From assembly GCA_903813345.2 (NCBI GenBank), contig CAIIXF020000009.1, positions 32,586,740 to 32,650,739 of the forward strand: DNA of 64,000 nt, written 5' to 3'. The stretch's first letter is position 1. The number at the start of each line of letters is the position of its first letter. Shown piece by piece: positions 1 through 15,000 of the stretch. The notes below the pieces were generated by a model. That model ran no database searches. It worked only from the letters and a program-made list of their open reading frames with translations, and was not told the origin of the DNA. The translations under genes were made by a program, and so were the position numbers. Source of the DNA: Owenia fusiformis (taxonomy: Eukaryota; Annelida; Polychaeta; Sabellida; Oweniidae).

Positions 1-49
1 GAAGATATGAATTGTAGTATAAGTTGATGTATTGAGTGTTTGATTATAG

Positions 50-3000
50 GCTCAAAGAAAGATGCTCAACTGGTGTTTCTCAGGGCTGATGAAGACAAGT
101 ACAAGAAAAGAATAAAACAATTTGCCACCCTCCTGGATCAAAGCAAATCTGTGAGTAAAATACATGAGCAATTTTATGTCACCATAGATTATTGTCATAG
201 TCTGTAACTTTTTATATGGATGGTGTGCGGCGGTTGGTTTGGTTGGTTCAAGGTGTCAAATGGTCACTGTGTTGTGCTGTGTCTGTGTCTCCATTTGATA
301 TCCCATAATTTCTTATTAATTGACATCTGTTCATCAATTTATGCCTTCATTATTTTGCCCACAATATCAAATGACTTATGGGAACATCTTTGTTAAGAGT
401 TGTTGAAAGCTGATACAATTTTTGTATTTTCTCTCGTATTATATTTAGGTGGGGGTAGCCAAAGTCCACAGAGAGGAATTTTTGCTGTGTTTGCTGTCTG
501 GTAAAACCCTACAAGAGGAATTCGGTGAGTACAATGCCCTTTATACATATAACCTTTTATCATTGTATACTTCTACCTCTGATCCTTAAGTACACCAAAA
601 AAGTTGAATTCAAAATAAGAAGTACCAGATTGTTCTCTCATTTTGATATCAAGTTAAAGAGTTATTAGATTTGATATCTGATTTTTCTATTCTGTGCTCG
701 GTGGGACCTTTCAGAATGATTGTGTTACCAGAGTTGCATTAATATTGCAACAACATAACTTAATTTGCCCTATTTGCCGCCCACTCCCTAATAAGCACCT
801 AAATAAGGCTCTTATTAGACTCCAGATGTCAATCTGGAGTCTATTGCTTTTGTCAGTATTCTTATTATTATTCTTTATTATTCTTTCTTATTATTCTTTC
901 CCAGTTTTCTCGATAACCATTAGGTTTCCAATAAAGATCATTATTTAGTCAATTTATGTCCAGTATCTAGTTCCTCGGAAATTGGGTCAAATTTTTATCT
1001 AGGTCAAAGGTCAAGAACTAGGTCAAATCCAGTACTTTGTCACTTTTTTCGATTTTCTCGGTCGTCCTTCAATATTTTTGATCCCGGTTTTTTTCATTGT
1101 GTTCTTTATAAAAAAGTAGGAAACCTAGGGTCGATTTAGTTTTTTGATATCTCAAACCGATTTCGAGATATCAGTGTCCGAAAACGAGGTCCAAAAAAAA
1201 GTTCTCCGAATCAAATGTCCAGGATATTAGTCTTATAGAAAATTTTCTCAGGATTCCGAATCTGAAAACGAAATTTGGATCTGACTTCCAGTTCGGAAGT
1301 TATGGCGTTTTGAAAACTCAAAAATCGCTAAATTTGGTGCCCATGTTAAGTCAATGGGAAAAAATATTTTTTTGAAGTGAAAATTTCGGAATATAGACTG
1401 AGTTCAGCTTCATATAATCAAAGCCTTTAAAAGAAGGGGACCTCAAAAGCCATCTAGCTTCACAATTTGGACACCGAAATGCCTAGGTCAAAATCTAGGT
1501 CAAATTCATAGGTTTTCCTTATTTTTTCGATTCTGACACTACACTTTAATTATATTCTTCGAAATTGTGTATACATGTTGCCAAGAATATGCTAATAGTG
1601 TTAGCCTTTTGCCGTCAGAAAGTATTTTGACCCACTTTTGAGATATGGTGTCCGAAAAGTAGGTCAAAATAAAAAGTTCTCCAAATTTGACGTTTGAGTT
1701 ATGAATTAAGTATAGTATTTTCTCAGGAATCCGAATCTGCAAACCAAATTTCGATCCGACTTCCAGTTCGGAAGTTATGGCGTGTCCGAAAAGTAGGTCA
1801 AAATAAAAAATCTCCAAATTTAACGTATGAGTTATGAATTAGGGGTAGAATTTTGTCAGGAATCCGAATCTGCAAACCAAATTTCGATCCGACTTCCGGT
1901 TCGGAAGTGATAGCGTTTTGAAATTTCGAGAAAAATCGATCTGATGGTATCCTGATAGAAAGTCAAGAGTAGAGAAGAAAATATTGAAAAATTCATCCAT
2001 CCTTCCTATCTCATCCTACCCTATCCTTCCTATCTATCCTTCCTTCATATCTTTTCCTTCCTAACCTTCCTATCCTATCCTATCCTATCCTTTCTTCCTA
2101 TTCTATTCTATCCTATCCTTCTTTCTTATTCTATCCTATCGTTCTTTCCTATTCTATCCTATCCTACCTTCCTATTTTATTTATCCATCTCTTTCTAGAT
2201 GACTCAGCTTATTCTGGATGACTCGGCTTATTCTGGATGACTCGGCTAAAAAAAGTCTAGATCTGGAGTCTGAAATTGAACTTCGTTCAATTTCCAAAAT
2301 CTAGTTACTCTTATTATTTTATTATTTCAAGGTGTGGAAAACAACCATCATACTTCCCTGTTTGGTGTCTTTAACTGGGTCAGAGAGGCTCCACAGAAAG
2401 AGGAGTATGTATATATCTGATTTTCTATACTATTATTTCTTTTGTTAAATATTAATATTTTAATTTAACGATACAGAGTATGTATTACAATCTTTTAGAA
2501 ATGTCTCAAGATGAGCCCCCTCTATTCATTTACTTTGCCATGTTTTCAAGTGGACCATGTGCTATTGATAGAAACAAAGTAGTAATAATCAACTATTAAG
2601 TCATACATGGATGCTAGATATGCATGTCAAATTCTTTTATTTTCCAGTCCAGAGAAGCTTAAAGTTCCAAGCTTAGAACGTCAACGATCATCTGATTCAA
2701 AATCCTCTGAGAAATCTAGTGGGTCCAGTCAGCATGGTTCCCATGGTATATCGTCGAGAGAAACCAGTCTCTCGCCCACCAAATCCTCTGTAGCAAATTC
2801 AAAATCCACCTCAAGAGGCAAAGATGTGGCAGATCTACAGGATTTCTGTGATGAAGCTGAAAAACCTTGGAAAATCGGTGAAGATCTACATCCTCAGGTA
2901 GATGATACCAAGACCTCAGCCAATGATACACTTTATGAAACCCCATATGAAGTTATTCTTGCTCAAAGAAAAAACCCTCAAATACAAAATGTAAACCCCA

Positions 3001-6000
3001 CACCTATCAATGTGAGGCCTGGCATTCCAGATGATGCTAGAAGTAAAGTACCAAACAGTGCAATAGAAACAGATAAGCTCAAAGTCGCGAAGATCGACAA
3101 TCAAAAACTATGCAATATACATATTCAGTCTTCAAAAGGGACAACTTTATTCAAAGAGTCTCAAAATGAAGCTAGAAAGGAATCTCAAAGTGAAACTAAG
3201 TCAGACAAAGAAATTTCCAATCAACATAAAAAAGTAAAACATCGTAGTAGATCACAGTCTAAGATAACATCATCTCCAAAAAAGGAAACTAAAATTGGAA
3301 TTTCCTTGATTGAATCTCCCAAACAGGACAATGAGAAATTGAAACTTAAACTTCAACAGTTGAAAACAATCTTCACCCCACCAAGGAAGAAAGAATTAGA
3401 ACATGATTTAGATTGTCTTAAGGCTCATTCCAGTACAACTCTTAAAGACAATGCCAAGGTAACGGGAAATGCAATTAAACCTGAATTTATAGTGACCCAG
3501 GTGTGCTCAAGTGAATCTCAAGAAATAGTATGCAATAGTAAAGCAGCTACTGATATAGATATGCAACCTATTGTGTGTATTAAAGATTTAGACTGTATCG
3601 AAAATGCTAAATCTGTCTCCATTGCTGAAAACATCAAAGACGAAGTGAAGAAGAAAACGAAGAAAATTGGAAACATCATAGAAGTGGAGAACAAAACAAA
3701 AAATGATCAAAACCGCGAAGATGAAGTTGAGAAGAAAACTAAGAACATTGCAAGCACCAAAGACAAAGTGAAGAAGAAAACGAAGATTATTGAAAACATC
3801 AAAGAAGAAGTGGAGAAAACAAAAAATTATGAAAACTGCAAAGATGAAGTCGGGAAGAAAACTAAGAACGTTGAAAGCAGCAGAGACAAAGTAAAGAAGA
3901 AAACAAAGATTATTGAAAACATCAAAGAAGAGAAGGACACAAAGAATGTTGAAAACATAAAAGATGAAGTGGAGAAGAAAACAAAGATTATTGAAAACAT
4001 CAAAGAAGAGGAGAACACAAAGGATGTTGATAACATAAAAGACAAAGTGAAGAAGAAAACAAAGATTATGGAAAACATCAAAGAAGAGGAGAAGAACACA
4101 AAGGATGTTGAAAACATAAAAGACAAAGTGAAGAAGAAAACAAAGATTATGGAAAACATCAAAGAAGAGGAGAAGAACACAAAGGATGTTGATAACATAA
4201 AAGACAAAGTGAAGAAGAAAACAAAGATTATGGAAAACATCAAAGAAGAGGAGAAGAACACAAAGGATGTTGAAAACATAAAATATGAAGCGGAGAAGAA
4301 AACAAATGATGTTAAAAACTGCAAAGAAGAAGATGAGAAAAATACCAAAAAGAACCCAGAGAAAAAACGTGGAGCTAAACCTAGGAAGAAACTACTTAGA
4401 TCCCTGAGTGTGGAACCTGCCAAAGGTAAAGGACTATCACATCATCAGAAGGACTATCCTTTAAGGAATACAGATAAAAACCTTATATCTAAACCAAAAA
4501 GGGGTCGCCCACGTAGAAACACAACAGTTTCAAAACCAAAGTCACCAATTTTGTTATTTGGTAGAAGTCCAAGCTCCAAGAAAAGTTTTGGTGATAAAAT
4601 CAATCCATATGAGATTTATCAGTTCCAATCAAGTGACAGTGAATCAGACACAAAGGCTGTCCCACCTGTTGCCACTGAGAACAAACCAACCACCAGAACA
4701 GCCCTAGCTTCATTTAAATCTAAGGAGAATAGTGACAAAGTTGATAACAGTTGCTTAACTTTAGATGATACTGCAAACAATATTGATATGCTTCAACATC
4801 TAATTGATCTCAATGAAAATAATGAAGATGAGAATCTCAAGAAACTTAATAAAAAAGCCACTTCTGTTCAGTCTGGAGATAATGAACTTGATGAAATTCT
4901 CAACAAACATGCCAATGACAAATCTGTTCCATATGTAGATCATAGGGACAAATCCGAACAGTTGGAAAGTGATTCCAAAAATAAAAACATTGAGAAGGAT
5001 ACAAATAACAAGACAAAGAGAGAGAAGGATATAAAGGAGACTGATCCTGATCTGATCATCATTCTTCCAGAGGGCCAATCAAACAAGTTGTATAATGGCA
5101 TTAAAAATGAAGCCTCTGAAAATAGTAATCCTAATACTGCCATACCAAATATGGAGGAGACTGGTGATGCAATAACAAAATCCAACAACATTCCAAGACT
5201 TGAACAAGCTTCTGTTATTCCTAGTCAACTCATGGGAGGAAGTGACCTAGCTAAAGCTGGTATTCTATGTGAAGTTGATATCACACACAAGAAGCGTAAA
5301 CATTCATACTCTTCCAAGAGCAATAATGGAAAAATCAAAAAATCTAAAATCATAGATCAGAAATCAAAACCTTGTCAGTCTATCATAGACACAGAGAAGA
5401 AATCTCAAACTTCACTTATTAGCAATGACTATAGCGTGTATGATCCAATTACTGTGGAAGAGCATGCTACAAAAGAATGTACAAGCAAAAAGGAGGCTTG
5501 CATTGAGATAAAACAAGACAATAAACTAAATGAAAAAGTGATGCTTGCAGAATCTTGCAGCCAAGACAAGCTTTATCCAGCGATCAAAGAAGAACCTGCA
5601 AAAGATCCACTTCTGAAAAATGGAGGAATTGTTCCGATTCACATTAAAGATGAAATCATTGAAAGACCATTGTGTTTTGGAAAAGTTGCGACAGAAAATG
5701 AGGTTGTCCCCAATATTGACTCGCTTAAAGTAACAATGGGCAATACAACCCAAGAAAGGAAAAGTAAAGTTGACATATCGGAGACAGTTGAATCCCAGAT
5801 ACCATTTATAACAACAGCTTCGAATATACTTAAAGTTGCCCCTATGCAATCAGCCATAAAAGGCAAGAAGGGAGGTTTAACTGATATAATCTCGCAAACT
5901 TTGCCTACCTCTCTCAGCACAGCTCCTAATGTAACTAACACAGGTGCTGTGAGCACTGGCGTTAGAAATTCCAGTATTAATGTAACAAGTGCTACTAATC

Positions 6001-9000
6001 AGATGTATGCAAACTTTGTTGCTCCACGTATTTCACAGACTGCCACATCAGAACGCCATACTCAGCAACCAGCCATGTCAGAGCAACATACTTGGCATTA
6101 TATGCAGAACACTTACTCTGGTATTTCACCATATAGTCCAACTCTGCCCCCTTGGTATCCATTACATAACATGGGATATGGAGGACAGAGGATGTACAAC
6201 ACACCATGCCCAAGGCCCATGTATCCTTATATTGCAGATCCTATGTCAAGACATATACATTCGGGGATGCCATACATGCCACATGCTGCACATAATGCAA
6301 GTGGACATCCTTCCAATTATGGGATGGGTAATGGGGCTCATTTGTCTGGTGGACCATTTTTTGGAAACATTCCTAGGTATCAGTCTCCAGAAATGTTTCA
6401 TAGTCTACCTCCAAGGTCTCATATCCCAGGTGCCCCTATGCCTAACACACCAGATGACCCTATTGTAAGGATGCCAAATACATTCCAGACACCAGTCCAA
6501 TCAGAAGCACAGACCCAAGTTAAAGGGCTTCATGATGTCATTACAAACCTACAGCAACAAGTTAAGGCACTAGAAAATAAGCTTCGTGAGAAAGAGCATA
6601 CAAAAGATATTAGGGAAGAAACCATATTTGCCCCTCCAATGAGCTCACAGAGTGACAATTCTTTAGTGGCACCATTACATAGACCACCATTACAATCCTC
6701 AACAAATAGTTCATTAGTTCCACCTTCAGCAGGATCATTAGTACCACCCTCAACATTGGGGCCATGCTCAACAAAACAATTGGAGCAATCCTCGACTAGT
6801 ACAATTACAACAGGGTCATTAGTATCACCCTTAACATCAGGTTCACTAGTACAACCATTGGTTCCAGTGATTACAGTAGGATCATTGGTAACAACTTCAA
6901 CAGTGCATTCATCAAATATGCCTTCTTTATGTTCAGAATCTGTGAGTGCATTGTCTATGCAAAAAGCAAAACCAAGATGGAGTACTCCACCCCAGATGCC
7001 AAAAATAACATACTTAAGGAAATCAAAAGAATCACAAGTATCAAGAAAAACTCCTGAGAAAGGCACTTATACGTCAGTGTGCAAATCATCCAATATAACT
7101 GTAAAGATGGTAACAACAGCCAACAGCAGCTCTTTACCCAGAAGTAATGCAAAATTAACTGAAGAGAAGCCTCAACAAAATGTAATTTCTGCAAATGTGG
7201 AGGTATTGGGTTGCCAAGTACCAGCACTCCCTTCAGATTCAACGGGAGAAGTAGCAAGTATGATGTCAGATAATAGTGAAGCTTCATCCGTATTGAAGAA
7301 AGATCGTCAATCAGCGACAACAATTTTGAGTTTGTCAAGCAAAAATGATCTGATCTCAAAAAATATGATGTTAAATAGTGGACCAATATCAACTGAATTA
7401 GATGTTATGTCAAACATTACACCAACACCAACTGTAGCAGATGTAAAGTCATGTAAAACACCAATGTCAACTGTAGCAGGTGTGAAGTCACGTAATACAA
7501 CAATATCAACTGTAGCAGGTGTGAAGTCACGTTATACACAAATGTCAACTGTAGCAGGTGTGAAGTCACGTGATACAACAATATCAACTATAGCAGGTAT
7601 GAAGTCGCGTAATACACAAATGTCAACTGTAGCAGGTGTGAAGTCACGTAATACAACAATATCAACTGTAGCAGGTGTGAAGTCACGTTATACACAAATG
7701 TCAACTGAAGCAGGTGTGATGTCAAATAGTACACCAATATCATCTGCAGCAGGTGTGATGTCAAATACTTCACTAATATCATCTGCAGCTGATGTGATGT
7801 CAAGCAGTACACCAGTATCATCTGTAGCAGATGTGATGTCAAACAGTAAACCAATATCAACTGAAGCAGATGTGATGTCAAACAATGCACCAATATCAAC
7901 TGTAGCAGATGTGATGTCAAACAGCACACCAATATCCACTGTACCAAATGGGATGTCAAGCAATACACCAATGTCAACTGTAGCAGGTGTAATGTCAAGT
8001 AGTACACCAATATCAACTTTAGCGGATTTGATGGTAAATAATACACCGATGTCAACTGTAGCGGATGTGATCTCAAACAGTACACCAATATCAACTGGAG
8101 CATATATGATGTCAAGTAGTGAACCAATATCTACTATATCAGATGTGATGACAGGTAGTCAACCAATATCAAATGTAGCAGATGTGATGTCAAACAGTAC
8201 ACCAATATCAACTGTAGTGGATGTGATGTCAAGTAGTACACCAATATCATCTGTAACAGTTGTGATGTCAAACAGTACACCAATATCATCTGCAGCAGAT
8301 GTGATGTCAAACAGTACACCAATATCATCTGCAGCAGATGTGATGTCAAACAATACACCAATGTCAACTGTAGCAGATGTGATGTCATGTAATACACCAA
8401 TATCAACTGTAGTGGATGTGATGTCAAGTAGTACACCAATATCATCTGTAACAGTTGTGATGTCAAACAGTACACCAATATCATCTGCAGCAGATGTGAT
8501 GTCAAACAGTACACCAATATCATCTGCAGCAGATGTGATGTCAAACAGTACACCAATATCATCTACAGTAGATGTGATGTCAAACAGTACACCGATATCA
8601 ATTGTAGCAAATGTGATGTTAAACAGTACACCAATATCCACTGTAGCAAATGTGATGTCAAACAGGACACCAATATCCACTTTAGCAAATGTGATGTCAA
8701 CCAATACATCAATGTCAACTGTAGCAGATGTTATGTCATGTAATACACCAATGTCAACTGTAGCAGATGTGATGGCAAGTAATGAACCGATATCAACTGT
8801 AGCAGATGTCATGACAAGTAGTCAACCAATATCAATAGCAGATATAATGTCAAGTAGTACAACAATATCATCTGTAGCAGATGTGATGTCAAACAATATA
8901 CCAATATCATCTGCAGCAGATGTGATGTCAAACAGCACACCAATATCAGCTGTTATATCAAGTAGTCCACCAATATCAACTGTAGCAGATGTGATGTCAA

Positions 9001-12000
9001 GCAGTACACCAATACCAACTGTAGCAGATGTGATGTCAAGTAGTGCACCAATATCAACTGAAGCAGATGTGATACCAAGTAGTGCAAACGTATCAACTGT
9101 AGTGCATGTGATGGCAGGTAATACACCAATATCAATTGTAGCAGATACGATATCAAAGAGTATACCAATATCTACTGTAGCAAATGTGATATCAAGCAAC
9201 ACACCAATTCCAACTGTAGCAGGTGTAATGTCAAGCAGTACACCAATATCAACTGTAGTGGATGTGATGTCAAGTAGTACACCAATATCAACTGTATCAG
9301 ATGTGATGTCAAGTAGTGCACCAATATCAACTGTAGCAAATGTGATGTCAAACAGCACACCAATATCAACTCTAGCAGATGTGATGTCAAATAGTACACC
9401 AATATCAACTGTAGTGGATATGATATCAGACTGTTCAGCAATATCAACTGTAGCAGGTGTTGTATCAAGTTGTGTCAAAAGTGTGAAAACTAAGAAACGT
9501 AAATGGATTGATGATCAAAAAACAGATGTAACAGATGCATATGCAGTGAATGCTAACAGTTTGCAGTCAGTACAAAACAAATATTACAACTCAGTAAATA
9601 CTACTGGCAATATTAAAACATTGAAGATTGACGAAAATATTTTGGCTAAATTAGTCAAGCCAGAAACAAACTTCACACCATTAACTTATCTTAAACAGGA
9701 ATGTTGCACCAAAAGAAAATTAAATCCAACATTTGAAACAATTATGAAAGGTCATGAAGATGAATGTGTTGTAACAGTGATTGCGGCTGATGTCTGTGGA
9801 AAGGGTGAAGGAAAAAATAAGTTTCTTGCAGTCCAGGCCGCTGCCCTAAGTGCATTAATTGCTATGGACTGTAATCCATGGTCAGGAATGGACATCATGA
9901 AACTCACACAAACTGTCCACACACAGCCACTCGCAAATGAGACGAGTTTGCCAGCTACAGTAATAGCCACTAAGATAAACACAAATTCATCTGCCAATTC
10001 ATTAGCCAAAGTAGACACAACTTGTGGAAAGAAAAACTCAAGTGCAGCTACTGAGAAAAACTCCAGTTCAAGCAAACATTTGAAAAACGTTGTCACATCA
10101 AGTAGAAAAGAAACGTCAATTACAGCTAGTGAAATATCAAATACACTTGATGTAAATAAATTCATGGATTCCCAAAATGACAGTTCAGTTCAACTGAATG
10201 CTAGGACACCACTATTACATTGTAGCGTATGTGTTATTAAACTTGTCTCTATGGACAAAATAGTTAAACATCATGTCAAAAGACTTTCCCCAGTAGATGC
10301 CTTAAGAAATCAATGTGCCATGTTGGAAATAGCACCTACATATCATGAAGCATCAAGGGAAAATGATGAATGGGTTGTGCGTGTCACTGCAGGGAAGTAC
10401 GATGGAGAAGGTAAAGCTAAACGTAAAAATTTTGCCAAACTCGCAGCGGCAATAAGCATTTTGGATGCAATGCAATGTAATCCTTGGTCAGATATGAAAT
10501 GGTTGACTTACGTTAAAAGTGAAGGCAAAGCAGAAGATGGAATGGTTATAACTAGTGGAAAAGAAACTCCAAATACAGCTAATGAGATGAAATCCGATAC
10601 GAGCAAAGATGAAAAGAAACCCTCAGTTATAGCCAATTGGGAGAATGCCATTCTCAGACACAGACATGATATCCACAAGCATGGTAGAGTATGTAATTTG
10701 AAAAATACTTCCGTTGCACATCTAGTCACTGATCGTATAAAACATCATCCTATTGAAGCCCTTGAAATTGAATGTGCCACATTAGAAGTAGCCCCAGTAT
10801 TTCAGGAAGCAAAAGAAACTGAATGGATTGTGTATGGAACAGCTGGAAATTACTCTGGAGAAGGTAGAGCAAGAAATAAGAGAGTTGCCAAACAGGCATC
10901 TGCAATTAGTATCTTAGATGCAATGAATTGTAATCCATGGTCAGACACAAAGTACATGGTAAACATGGATTCTAGGCTTAAGAATTCTGACAGAAGTGAA
11001 AATATGAAAGATATATGTGGATCAAAGTCTGTTTTGACTGAAAAAGCTTGCATGGATGGACTTCATGACAAAAGTGAAAAGAAAGTTGTTCCGCGTGAAA
11101 AACTTGCGTCTGCCAGAAACCTGATGAAAGAATCGGATACAGTTACCGGTATGTCAATTCAAACCTCCAGTAGGAGGGCTTGTGAACATGCTGATGATTT
11201 AAAAAAAGTACACACTGCTACCAAGGGTACTCTCATTAAAACTGATCTCCCTGATATATTAGTTCAGACCCCTAGTAGGCCTCTCAGAGCACATGGAAAT
11301 ACTGATGATTTAAAAGAAACAGACACTGTTACCAAAGCCACATCTTTTAAAACTGAGCACACTGATATTCAAACCCCCAGCAAGTGTCTCCGGGCTCGTG
11401 GAAATGCTTGTGATTTAAAAGAAACAAGCACTGTTACCAAAACCACATCTTTAAAAGCTGAGCACACTGATATTCAAACCCCCAGTAATTGTCTCGGGGC
11501 TTGTGGAAATACTTGTGATTTTAAAGAAACAGGCACTGTTACCAAAGCCACATCTTTTAGGACTGAGCACACTGATACATTAGTTCAAACACCCAGAAGG
11601 AATCCTACCCCTTTTCCTACTGCTGGTGATGTAAACACTCATGCCAGTGATCCTTCCTTTGATGATTTTCAAACTGTGTGGAATACCCCAAAATCTCATA
11701 AAAAGGATTTCTCCCCTGCTCAAATGAAAAGACCAACATCAAAAGCTCAGGATGTTGCATATTACACTGATATTCATAGTCCTTGTTCAAAACTAACTGA
11801 TAGTCTGCCTCTTATCAATGTAGACAAAGAATTGGCTGTTATAGTGGAAGAAAATAAAATGTATATAGAAGATGAGATTAGGGACCATGATTACAGGGTT
11901 GACCATGTTAAAGAAGAGGAGCATGATTTACCAACACTTAAACCAGCCTATCTTGATACCATTGATAGTTGGAAAACAAAATCCATCACACCACTTAAAG

Positions 12001-15000
12001 CACTCAAGGATTCTACAGTTAAAAGTGAAATGAGTCCATCCGCTGTTAAGCCAGCAATGCCTGAAGCTTGCAGTGAGGGACATGAGCCCATTTTACCATT
12101 GAAGAATACCACTCCAGTGGTGTCAGCAGCACATCCTTTGCTTCAACGTCCACCTTCATGTGTTTCCAACATTTGGCCTATTCCATCTTGGGCTCACCCT
12201 GCCCCATCAAACCTATTTCCTCAGATTTCTCCACCACCATCTTGGTCCCTTCGAACATCACTGCCACCACAGCTGCAATATGTGTGTAAAAATATACAGA
12301 ACCCAACACCCTCTCCTGCTGTGGATGATTATAAAGTAAATCTGCCAACACCTCCATTGCTTGAAAATCCCCCATTACCAAAACAAGGAAATAGTTCTGT
12401 GGATTCCAGTAACATTAGTATATATGGGGATGTAGATATAAAACAAATACAAGATGTTTTGAAGACAGTGTCGGACCTAGATGAGAATGTCCGTGACATA
12501 CCCTTGCCAAGTTATGACCCATGTACTCTATCTAATAAAAAGAAAGTCCGAATAATTGGACCATTGAGGAAAACTGATGTACAAAAGGTGTTACCAAAGG
12601 ATACACTGATGAGAACTCCAGATCAACCAAAGTCACAATTCCAAGCACCAATGCTTGTGGACTCTAGCAACATGGATAGGTTTGAAGATGCTTTGAAGAC
12701 AGTGTCAGACTTGGATAACAATATCAGTAGCATACCCTTGCCAAATTATGACCCATGTACCATATCTGGCAAAAAGAAAGTCAGAAAGCTTGAATCCTTG
12801 AGTAAAACTGATGAACAAAAGGTGTTACCAAAAGATACACTGATGAGAACTCCAGATAAACCAAAGTCACAATTTCAAGCACCTATGCCTTTGGAAAAGC
12901 TTCTAGCTCATACTATGTGTCAGTTCAATAAATCCTCTGTTAAAATAAATCACAAAGATATTGATAATGCCATAAATAATGAGGATCACAACACAGACAT
13001 TGAGGCAAAATCCAGCACTCCAGATTCAGATACCAATAGAGAAAATGATGACTCTGCTGCAAATGAAACTTTGGCAACAACACCCAAAGAACATATAATA
13101 AAATCTACAAGCAAAACTGTCTCAAATGAAGTACTTGCATCTGTCCTTAAAGACACTGTAGCAGAATTAAATGAATCAATAACAAAACATAAGCAAAGGG
13201 ATGCCCAAACAAATAATGACAAGGAAATATGTGATATTGACTGTGCTGAGGCCAAAGTAGTAAAGGATGAAAGATCAAGCTGTTTAAAAGAAATAAAACC
13301 CGAAAAACTTAATCTAAAGCTAACAAAGCCTTTACCAAAAGGCTGTAGAATAAAAAAAGCAGGCATGCCAAAAATGTTATCTGACAAAATGGTGTTTGGA
13401 CCACGGCCAAGTATGAGTAGCATGTTTATGAATATACTCAATACTAACAGTAGCAAAGATGACAAAAGTTCTGATTTTGGAGAGCTAGAAGATGATACAA
13501 TGGATAGTGATAACAAAGAAAGTGATGCTCCAATTGGTGATATCAAACTTAAATTTACAGTTCAAATTGACACAAGGAAAGGAGCCAAAGAAGTGAAGGA
13601 ATTGCCAGAGAAGGAAGATAAATCATCTGAAATTAAAACAGATGTTCCAGATGAAGAGAAGACAAATTTGGATTGTGTTAATGCAGATGTACCCACAACA
13701 TCAAACCACATAGATAAGAATGAGTCCGCATTAATCACGCCTGAAAGCACTATTGATTCTAACAAGCAAATTGAGGATGTATGTGCCACTCCTGGTGAAT
13801 CTAAATCAAAGGAGATTGTTACACAGAAGAATAGTTCCCCCAAACAAATTGAAGATGTATGTCCCACTCCTGGTGAATCTAAATCAAATGAGATTGTTAC
13901 ACAGAAGAATAGTGCCCCCATACAAATTGGGGATGTATGTGCCACTACTGGTGAATCAAAATCAAAGGAGATTGTTACACAGAAGAATAGTTCCCCCAAA
14001 CAAATTGAGGATGTATGTGCCACTACTGCTGAATCTAAACCAAAGGAGATTGTTGCACTTAAGAATAATCCTTCTCTTGGAATGTCTTTGTTGGCTGAAT
14101 GTGTGAATACACTGAGTCCAGATGAGAACAAAAGGAAAAGCTTTGAAGACATGCTTAACCGATCAACATTGTATGAGACTGAAGAGTCTTTAAAATATGA
14201 CAAATACATGTCAAAGGATGAAGATAAAACCCTTGAGGAAGAAATAATCCCACAATTGATAACCACATCACATTTCGGGAACCAATCATGTTTGAAAAAG
14301 TTCAATAAGGGTCAATTAAAAGGGGTGTTTAAGAGAAATATAATGCAAACTATTGGGTCAATGCCCTGGTTAAGGGCAACTCAAAAGAGGCTGAAGAAAG
14401 GTTATTGGGCATCTCCCACTCAAAATCCAGTTCATCCAAATGAAGGTAGTAATTATGAACCATTGGGAGTCCGAACACCTGGAAGTACTGCTTTTAAATC
14501 CCTTATGTCATCCACTAACACAGTACATGGGAAAACAATAAATGATGAGAACATACCCGTAGCAGAAATCAAAACTGCTTTAATACATTGTCCTGTAAGA
14601 AAGGAAACCAACACTCCTCAAGGTAGAGTTATTAATAAGGGACTGAAGCGTAGGAAAAGCACCCAGTCAAGGTCACATTCAAGAAACAGATCCAGAAGTA
14701 GATCAACAAGTGGCACTTACAAGAAAAGAAGAATATACAGCAGATCAGCATCAAGGTCTTGTAGTAGAAGACGATCAAATAGTAGAGAAAGTTCAAGATC
14801 TTATAGAAGAAAACGATCCAGGTATCATAGAAGAGAAAGATCCTGGTCTCGAGGCAGAAAGAGATGGTGGTCTTCTGATAGGGAAAGACCAAGGTCATTT
14901 GTCTATGGAAGATCAAGAAGTAGAACAAGATACAGTAGAAGTAGATCATATAGCAGTACCAGATCAGGTTCATATGGAAGAAGATGGTCTCCAAGTTCTC

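Noticed and set aside
694..948. 84-codon ORF with hydrophobic C-terminus in the first long intron
   Set aside because: Translates AT-rich TTATT runs; no homology pattern, and it lies within an intron of the giant gene.
2607..2647. Start of the giant protein at the ATG at 2607
   Set aside because: The acceptor TTTCCAG ending at 2647 joins upstream exons in the same frame, so residues before 2648 are intronic in the preferred model.
7588..9478. Long antisense ORFs (up to about 218 codons) across the 13-residue repeat array
   Set aside because: The 39-bp period is a multiple of three, so any stop-free antisense unit stays open across the array. No start context, domain or splice signals support a gene.
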